This document shows, piece after piece, positions 57,452 through 64,000 of a DNA stretch of 64,000 nt; within the stretch, counting starts at the first letter, position 1; each line of letters starts with the position of its first letter. Both the position numbers and the translations under genes were made by a program. The notes beneath the pieces were generated by a model. That model saw only the letters and a program-made list of their open reading frames with translations. It did not search any database and was not told where the DNA came from. Origin of the DNA: Tenebrio molitor. Taxonomy: Eukaryota > Arthropoda > Insecta > Coleoptera > Tenebrionidae. The DNA lies in NCBI RefSeq assembly GCF_963966145.1, contig NC_091050.1:11160001-11224000 (forward strand), read 5' to 3'.

Positions 57452-58632
57452 TTAATGGGGGGCGGTCTGCAGAGGGAGACCGCCGGGGTCTCGCGGGATC
57501 AGCCCGCGGCGGCTGTAGCCGCAAGCTGCGAGGAGCAAGTGGTGGGCGGCGTCGACTGTTTTCTTCACGTCGGCGGCGGAGCCCAGAGATGGGTTCACCT
57601 CGACCAGGTCCATGGCCCCCAAGCGACCTGTCTTGTGCACTTGCTCCACCAGGTGTATCCCCTCGCGCAGAGTCAGACCCCCTCGAACTGCAAAAAAAAA
57701 ATAATTTGACGTTTAATTTTTGGACAGTTGTAGTAATACTACTGACCGGCGGTCCCCGTGGAGGGCGCCTCCAGCGCGTCCAAAACGTCTATGTCGAAAC
57801 TCATGTGTATGGAGAGCACCCTGTGGGGGTCGATCTTGTCCAAGGCCATGTTGACGACGTTGTGGATGCCGTGGTTCTCCACGTCTTCCATTCCGTAGGC
57901 TGTGATTCCGAACTGTTCGATGATCAAACGTTCGTAGGAATCGACCGATCTGAGTCCGATGTACGCGACGTTTCGGATTGACAGGATGGGTTTTTGCCAG
58001 TCCATTCCGGGAAGGTAAGGCCAATAGTCGGCTAATTCTTTCGCGAGAAGCGCCAGAGGCATCCCGTGGATGTTCCCCGACGCGGATGTTTTGTTTGTGT
58101 TCAAGTCGGCGTGCGCGTCCACCCAGAGTATGCACACTTTTTCGTTTTTAGCCTTGATGTGGCCGTCGACAGTGCCGATACCTTGAAAATTTTGTAGAGT
58201 GGTTAGAGTTCTTGGATTTGCCGATTGCGTACCGATCGAGTGGTCGCCACCCAGCGTCAGACACGTCCTTCCGTCTTTTATCACTCTCTCGACCGCTTTG
58301 GACACCTCCGAGTTGCAAGCGGCCACGTCGGCGTACTTTTTCATGTTGGGCACTTGAAGGTCCTCCTGCGGCGTGTACGACACGTCGCCGTAGTCGTGAA
58401 CGTCGACGTCTTCGTCTGAAACAGCCTCGAGTCTAGACCGGGCCCCCGCAATTTCCCATTACTTACGAATCGACTTTATCCTTTCGATCAGGTTGGCCTT
58501 CCTGATCGCGTCGGGTCCGTTGGCAACCCCTACTTTGTTCTGACCCTCTTCTAGTGGCACCCCCACGATCCCGATCCTGGTGCTGTAGCTTCTTTGCGCC
58601 CGCACCAACACTCTTCCTAGTCTCGTCAGCAT
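57452..58632 (-). CDS. arg: Arginase, mitochondrial type
   Basis: Exons 58467-58632, 58233-58415, 57747-58181 and 57452-57687 encode 339 residues (human ARG2 354). The N-terminus MLTRLGRVLVRAQRSYSTR is a likely mitochondrial presequence. Dinuclear manganese ligands: GGDHS, DAHADLNT and SFDIDVLD; substrate-binding features SGNIHGMPLALL and EVNPSLG. It hydrolyses arginine to ornithine and urea; in insects this feeds proline and polyamine synthesis. Intron 2 (58182-58232) is 51 bp with no in-frame stop; removing it restores DHSIGIGTVDG. Without intron 3 the frame ends prematurely after STGTAGQ; splicing gives STGTAVRGGLTLREG. The C-terminus is RDPGGLPLQTAPH. Tandem with fumarase, whose stop is 189 bp upstream. 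Confidence 0.95.
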
Positions 58633-58821
58633 CGTGGCTCGTAATACTGAACTCTACGCACTTCTGAACCTTATCAAATCGACATATTTGAAGTTCACTG
58701 GGTCAACAAAAACAACTTGACAAATCAAATAATGTTTATTAACAACACAAAGAATTTAAATACTGATTTATTTACAAAACAAAACAAAAATAAAAACAAG
58801 AGATTTTGCGTGACGAAATAA

Positions 58822-60746
58822 TTACTTAGGTCCTAACATCTCCTCCGGTTTGACCCATTCGTTGAACTGTTCCTCGGTCAGAATTCCCAGCTTCACCGCG
58901 GTCTCCTTCAGCGTGCTGTTATCCTTGTGGGCGGTCTTGGCAATCTGCGCCGCCTTGTCGTAGCCGATATGAGGATTGAGCGCCGTCACCAGCATCAAGC
59001 TCTCGTGCAACAGCTTCTCGATTCTGTCCTTGTTGGCCACGATGCCGTCCACGCAGTTGGTGGTGAAGCACTTGCAGGAGTCTCCCAGCAGCCGGATCGA
59101 CCGCAGAACGTTAGCGACCATCATGGGTTTGAAGACGTTGAGTTCGAAGTGGCCGTTGGAACCGCCGATGGTGACGGCGACGTGGTTGCCCATCACTTGC
59201 GCCGCCACCATTGTGATGGCCTCGCACTGGGTGGGATTCACTTTGCCCGGCATGATCGAGCTACCCGGCTCGTTCTCCGGGAGGGAGAGCTCGCCCAGGC
59301 CGCAACGAGGTCCTGACGCCAAAAATCTAAAAAAATCGATATCGCAATCAATCATGCGAGTCGGCGTTGAAAAACGATCATTGACGATGTTACGTCACCG
59401 ATAAAGTTTATTGCGAAAATCGGTTCGCAGATGTCAAATGTCAAATCTCGATCCAAGGATAGCAACTGTTTTTCAAAAATAACCTTCCCACGTGTTTTAA
59501 CGCGTGGTTCAGCGGCAGCAACTAGCAACTAGATCTTACCGGATGTCGTTTGCGATTTTCATGATGGAGCAGGCGACGGTGTTGAGGGCCCCCGACACCT
59601 CGACCATCGCATCGTGGCAGGCCAAAGCCTCGAACTTGTTCGGGGCCGAAGTGAACGGCAGCCCCGTCAACTTGGCAATTTCGGCGGCGGTCTTTTCGGC
59701 GAAGCCTTTTCGGGTGTTGAGGCCGGTCCCGACGGCGGTGCCCCCCAACGCCAACATGTACAACCTGGGAAGAGTGTCGTTGATTCTGTCGATTCCGAAG
59801 CACATCTGTTGGACGTAGCCGCTGAACTCTTGCCCCAGAGATAAGGGGACGGCGTCCTGCGTGTGGGTACGGCCGATTTTGATTATGTCCTTGAACTCCT
59901 CCGCCTTCCTGTCGAGACTGTCGGTCAACATCTTCATGCCGGGAAGGAGCGTGTTCTGGATTTCCACCGCCACGGCGATGTGCATGGCCGTGGGGTAGGT
60001 GTCGTTGCTGCTCTGGCTCTTGTTGACGTGGTCGTTGGGATGCACCGGGTCTTTGGAGCCGAGCTTGCCGCCCATGAGCTCGATGGCGCGGTTGCTGATC
60101 ACCTCGTTCGTGTTCATGTTGGTCTGGGTGCCGGAGCCGGTCTGCCAGATCACCAGCGGGAAGTGATCGCAGTAGAGCTTGCCGGATATGACTTCGTCGG
60201 AAGCTTTGACGATGGCGTCGGCGATTTTCGGGTCCAAGCCGTAGTCTTTGTTCACGATGGCCGCGGCTTTTTTTAATACACCCATCGCCGTGATCACCGG
60301 ATACTAAAACGGCCCTTTTACTCCCTGCGATTGTCATTTATTGTACGCACTTACTGGCATTCTTTCGAATTCGCCACCGATCGGGAAGTTCATGACGGAT
60401 CGCAACGTTTGGGCCCCATAGTACTTATCCGACGGGACTTTCAGCTCCCCAAAGGTGTCTTTCTCTATTCTAAATTCAGACTGGCAAGGACAAGTACAGT
60501 TAGGATCGAGTTTACTATTCATGCGGAAAGCGATGGAGAATGAACGATTGTGATTGTGAATGCGGTGGAATTTAACCGGCAAATATTTTGTTCAAAACTA
60601 TGGCAATTTATGTGTTGATGACATAACATTGTTTTTTCGGAACTTACCATCAGGGCTATTTGAGAATTCAGAGATTTCCGGTACAAACTCAACACGCCTT
60701 TAACACCACCAGTCACGCGACTGCCGTAAAGCCGAGATAGCGCCAT
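58822..60746 (-). CDS. FH: Fumarate hydratase (class II fumarase), mitochondrial form
   Basis: Exons 60648-60746, 60355-60480, 59540-60303 and 58822-59326 encode 497 residues (human 510). Exon 1 is an Arg/Lys/Ser-rich presequence (MALSRLYGSRVTGGVKGVLS). The body starts SEFRIEKDTFGELKVP. Active-site and signature segments: SGTQTNMNTNEV, HPNDHVNKSQSSNDTYPTAMH, GRTHTQDAVPLSLGQE, TAPNKFEAL-like SAPNKFEAL and GSSIMPGKVNPTQ, the fumarase/aspartase signature. It interconverts fumarate and malate in the TCA cycle. The junctions FERMP-YPVITAMG and NDIR-FLASGPRCG are frame-exact. Intron 1 contains an in-frame alternative start (separate entry). A minus-strand AATAAA lies at about 58733-58738. The antisense and alternate frames at 59.5-60.3 kb are shadows. 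Confidence 0.96.
60481..60582 (-). other. Possible alternative first coding exon of fumarase (cytosolic start)
   Basis: The 102 bases directly upstream of fumarase exon 2 stay open in its frame. They contain ATG at 60520-60522, giving MNSKLDPNCTCPCQ joined directly to SEFRIEKD. A transcript starting inside intron 1 would encode fumarase without the basic presequence. Supported only by frame and position; the TTGCCAG acceptor used by the mitochondrial form ends exactly at the boundary. Confidence 0.4.
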
Positions 60747-62644
60747 CCTGTGCGTAGTCTTCCGCCCCTGACCTCTCCAGTGAACTCTTCACGACAACTT
60801 TTCACTTGACAACTGACGGAAACTTTTTATTTGGTGGTTGGCAACGAATGTTGATTGGTAACGATTTTGTTTTTAAGCATCGTGCGGGAACTCGAAACTA
60901 CGATTTTCAACGAATATCGACTTTTATTTGAACGTTTTTCATATGCTGGGCCTTTTTGCCATCGAGTGTTTTGCAAAACCTCGTAAATGCAAAATTCAAA
61001 AGGGACAGGAATGATAGGGAACATATTTTTAGGTTAGTCGCCAGTGGCGTCCTATCGTTACTCTCAACGGACAACGGAAGGGTCATTTTTTTGAATGCTT
61101 GTGTTTACGAGGAAGTGAAAATTTTCGATGTTTAACATTAATAGAGGACGTACATAATGCAACTGATTTAATAATTTTATTAATCATTCGAGATTTTATA
61201 AACATCAATGTTAAGACATAGTTGTATTGTTGGTTGCATATACTTAATTCATTATAAACGTGAAAAATGTGAAAAAGAATGGTGAATTAATTGGTAATAT
61301 AATAATACTCTTAGAGGAGAGGTCGTCTTGATTTTGGACATGTTCATGATTGTGGTCCCTTGTGGTTGCTTTTTGTTTTAATGAGACTGCACCGCTGCAC
61401 TGTTTGCACTGCAACAGAACTGCAAGCTGCAAACTTTGCATTTGCAGGCGTTTTGTGATGGAGCTGCTGTCGGTTGTGTTGCGTTCACGTGATAGATAAA
61501 GATAACCAAAGAACTACAAACAAATTACGGGTTCCTGACCGAGTGACAGTTCTCAACAGTTCTTGTAATCTGAATAAACCGCGACTGTGAAAGACTCATT
61601 TACTGTTGTGATAGAATTAATGGTAAGTACGTTTTTGCTTTGTATATAAAATATCACAATTATAATTTTTTAAAAATAACACAAATAGAAAAAGTCGTGT
61701 CTGTGCCGCTGTAGCATCGCGTGATCTAGAAAATTTGTAATCAAGTCAGCCCTGGAAATGACCGTGGTTCAATCGCACCGATAATTCTCAAATTAAATAA
61801 AGCAACAAAATTTTTAAGTAAGGTTATACCAGGTGACTGACGAAAAACCTGCTGTATCTTGTTTATTTTTTGAATAAATGTTTTGAATAAATGACCCATC
61901 AAATTAAATACTTTTGAAAACACCCCCACTTGATACCTGAGAAGAAGTCTAGTGCAAGTCTGTCAGGAAGTACCCCCGAATTTTTTACTCAGTGCAACGA
62001 CAGGCGTTTCTAGAAGGTGTGGACAATGTCTGGAACAGCATGGAGACAATTTTGAATGACTAGAAGCGATTTTATATCGTTTATAAATTTGGTTATATTT
62101 TTGATTTTTAAATTTTTTCTCAATTCAAATAAACTTTTTGTTTTTTCTTTTTATCTACGTATTTCAGAAGAATGAATTAAAAAAATATACAGTGTAGTTT
62201 GAAAAAAAAGTTCGCTACTGTCTGTTGAAAAAGAGATGTCAAAAACAATATCGAATCAGATAATGTTGAAGTGTTTTTCGAACTGTTTCATTTGATGTGT
62301 GATCAATTAAAATCGGATAAAAAATAAACAAAATTTTTCGCCAGTCACCCGGTATCATTAATTATAAATTATATGTTAATTTTAGGAAAAAATATTATTA
62401 GGACATTCTGTTTGGCAGATTGTATCAATCTTGAACAAAAATAATTTCGATCATTAAAAGTCACCTGTACATTATTTTTTAGTTAACCAGAGATAGTATA
62501 AACATAACATCAAAAATTCCAAGATAGTGACATGCAAGAAGCCAAACCAATGTAATGCGAATTTAACAATACTCAATCCAACGTGAACGGTGTATAGTTT
62601 TTAGTATTGACATGAAATGAAATTTTTCAGATTATAAGATCGAA
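60747..62644. other. Fumarase promoter side and 5' region of the zinc-finger gene
   Basis: 60747-61050 should contain the fumarase promoter. A GTAAGT donor at 61623 and a TTTTTCAG acceptor ending at 62630 define a likely 5' UTR intron (about 1 kb) for the zinc-finger gene; translation from the ATG before that donor would quickly hit a stop, so the upstream exon is taken as non-coding. The intron contains an inverted-repeat element. Confidence 0.45.
61826..62355. mobile_element. TIR element with ATACCRGGTGACTGRCGAAAAA ends
   Basis: Left end ATACCAGGTGACTGACGAAA and the reverse complement of the right end, ATACCGGGTGACTGGCGAAA, differ at two positions. The interval is about 530 bp, AT-rich and non-coding. 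No clear target-site duplication beyond AT/TA-type flanks. A non-autonomous DNA transposon inside the presumed 5' UTR intron. Confidence 0.6.
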
Positions 62645-63688
62645 ATGGCAAATTTGGAATATAGCGAGAGTATCTCGGAAAGTGACAGAAAGGTTCACAA
62701 TTGCAAGAAATGTCCTTACGTGACCAAATCATATTTCTACATGGTGTATCACGAGAAACGTCACCATTCGCCGCTTAAATCGTCCAGTTGCGAAAGAAAC
62801 GATTTGAAAAAATACTACTGCAAGGAGTGCAATTTTGAAACCGATCTTGTGGTAATTTTAAAGCGACATTGCAGGGAATATCACAGAAAGGTCACTGATT
62901 GTGTACAAGATCAACCAAAAAGTGACACTGTAGTGAAAAGCTACATTTGTCAAAAGTGCTCATTTAAAACATATTCTGTTTTACTGTGGATCAAACACTT
63001 GGAAAGTTCATGTTTTGATACAGAAGAAGAATGTGGGAACGTACATACAGGGTGGTACCAATGCGAGCGTTGTTCCTTCAAAGCAAGAAAGGCAAGAGTT
63101 TTGGAAAAACACCAAAGCGCAAGGCACCCATCTCCATCTCACCAAAACGAAAGATTTCGTTGTTCCCATTGTAAGTACAAAGGAAAAACCAAAAATAATC
63201 TATTGGAACACGTGAACGTTAAACATGCAACTCTCGAACCTGTACACTGGTTTCGTTGTGACGAATGTGAGTTTATATGTAAAAGGTATACCTATCTCTG
63301 CCATCATAAGAAACTTCAACACTCGGTAGATACCGTCCCGCTGTATAATTGTGATAAATGCGAATTTCAAACGAAACGAAAAGGCACCCTGAAACGACAT
63401 AAGAAACATCATATGACACTAGAGGCTGTGTGGTACAGCTGTGATATGTGCAAATACAAAACGCAATACAGGAGTTACATCAAAGAACATAAGGCAATTC
63501 ATCTCTCAGCAGATGCGAGCCAGTGGTATAATTGTGATAAATGCGATTTTAAAACGACGCGAAACGGCTGCTTAGAACAACATAAGAAAAATCACTTGTC
63601 AGCAGATGCTGCCCACTGGTATAGCTGTGATATATGCGAATTCAAGGACGAAACGGAAGGACACTCGTGTTCGATCGTTTCAGCGTGA
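62645..63688 (+). CDS. C2H2 zinc-finger protein, probably nuclear DNA-binding
   Basis: A single coding exon of 347 residues. After a short acidic start (MANLEYSESISESDRK) come nine C-x2-C...H fingers of the form C..C.(F/Y)......L..H....H, at roughly 19-41, 58-80, 101-123, 139-161, 172-194, 204-226, 235-256, 264-285 and 294-315. Spacing differs from classic TGEKP-linked arrays; linkers such as HLSADASQWYNCDKC and HLSADAAHWYSCDIC are near-duplicates, showing recent internal duplication. A tenth unit starts CDICEFK but loses its histidines and ends HSCSIVSA, apparently through a one-base shift. Histidines replaced by Cys (finger 3) also occur. Target unknown. Lineage-specific arrays like this are common in beetles. 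A splice acceptor at 62630 lies 14 bp before the ATG. Confidence 0.85.
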   Translation: MANLEYSESISESDRKVHNCKKCPYVTKSYFYMVYHEKRHHSPLKSSSCERNDLKKYYCKECNFETDLVVILKRHCREYHRKVTDCVQDQPKSDTVVKSYICQKCSFKTYSVLLWIKHLESSCFDTEEECGNVHTGWYQCERCSFKARKARVLEKHQSARHPSPSHQNERFRCSHCKYKGKTKNNLLEHVNVKHATLEPVHWFRCDECEFICKRYTYLCHHKKLQHSVDTVPLYNCDKCEFQTKRKGTLKRHKKHHMTLEAVWYSCDMCKYKTQYRSYIKEHKAIHLSADASQWYNCDKCDFKTTRNGCLEQHKKNHLSADAAHWYSCDICEFKDETEGHSCSIVSA

Positions 63689-64000
63689 GAAATGTAATTT
63701 TAAAAGAAAACTTGGACGAAGGCACGACAATGTACTTATTCGTGTATTTAGAAATTAAATACAGGCGTCCTCCCACCGACGTACGTGTTTTTATTTCGAA
63801 GCTTGTCCACCCCGCTGGTCCACCATTTGCATCTCGAGTCTTCCGCCATTTTGTATAAAAACACACAACGTAGGGTTTTTACCGTTTCTTTAACGATTAC
63901 GACTTGGCCAATTTATTCAATTTCGCGGTTTGGTTTAATTCTCTATGGCAATTTTATTTGTTCTGTAGTTACTAGAGGTATTTTCATATTTGGTGGCGGA
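63689..64000. other. 3' flank of the zinc-finger gene
   Basis: The first ~50 bases continue zinc-finger-like in another frame (EKCNFKRKLGRRHDN), then similarity ends. No other feature seen before the window edge. Confidence 0.5.

Noticed and set aside
59522..60337. 271-codon minus-strand frame rich in Arg/Gln/His
   Set aside because: Out-of-frame reading of fumarase exon 3, whose true frame matches fumarase throughout.
1..64000. CRISPR arrays, prokaryotic operons, tRNA or rRNA genes
   Set aside because: No regularly spaced direct repeats, no ribosome-binding-site organisation and no cloverleaf or rRNA-like segment noticed; the gene structures are spliced and eukaryotic.

Overview
This is a eukaryotic nuclear window, most likely from an insect and probably a beetle. 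Three things suggest this: housekeeping proteins that match bilaterian families closely, GT-AG introns mostly 44-59 bp long (some much longer), and an AT-rich background full of short foldback transposons with mariner/Tc1 debris. Coding exons are much richer in G and C at third codon positions than the flanking DNA, which creates many long antisense shadow ORFs. No prokaryotic operon, CRISPR array, phage or rRNA/tRNA gene was seen.

Layout. From 1 to about 18.9 kb lies the 5' part of an AGFG/drongo-type ArfGAP gene on the minus strand. Its two visible exons (2777-3312 and 18764-18927) are separated by a 15.4-kb intron holding several MITEs and transposase fragments. From 20.2 to 22.9 kb are two compact minus-strand genes, a PABIR/FAM122 phosphatase regulator and LSm4. 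From 24.7 to 31.2 kb is Kua/PEDS1 (plasmanylethanolamine desaturase), with a 5-kb first intron. From 31.2 to 39.7 kb is a gene-poor, repeat-bearing gap with a solo-LTR-like unit and a clean 8-bp-TSD MITE.

From 39.7 to 60.7 kb is a dense cluster: mitochondrial Obg GTPase MTG2 (+), cytosolic AlaRS (-), WDR82 (+), mitochondrial AspRS (-), TFIIS (+), a Reeler-domain defence protein (-), kinesin-6 KIF23/pavarotti (-), arginase (-) and fumarase (-). At 62.6 kb starts a C2H2 zinc-finger gene (+) whose last finger is broken.

How they fit together. The cluster is rich in translation and mitochondrial functions (MTG2, AlaRS, DARS2, fumarase, arginase) beside transcription factors (WDR82, TFIIS). Neighbours alternate in orientation: AlaRS/WDR82 and DARS2/TFIIS are divergent pairs, and MTG2/AlaRS and TFIIS/Reeler are tight convergent pairs. 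The MTG2/AlaRS gap is 71 bp and carries a palindromic poly(A) signal readable on both strands. I resolved exon structures by hand from splice sites and reading-frame continuity; several naive ORFs here run through short introns and would give wrong proteins. I did not find a convincing undescribed system. The most interesting items are the bidirectional poly(A) palindrome, a predicted alternative cytosolic fumarase start, the two well-bounded MITE types, and an unassigned coding-like frame at 12.9 kb.
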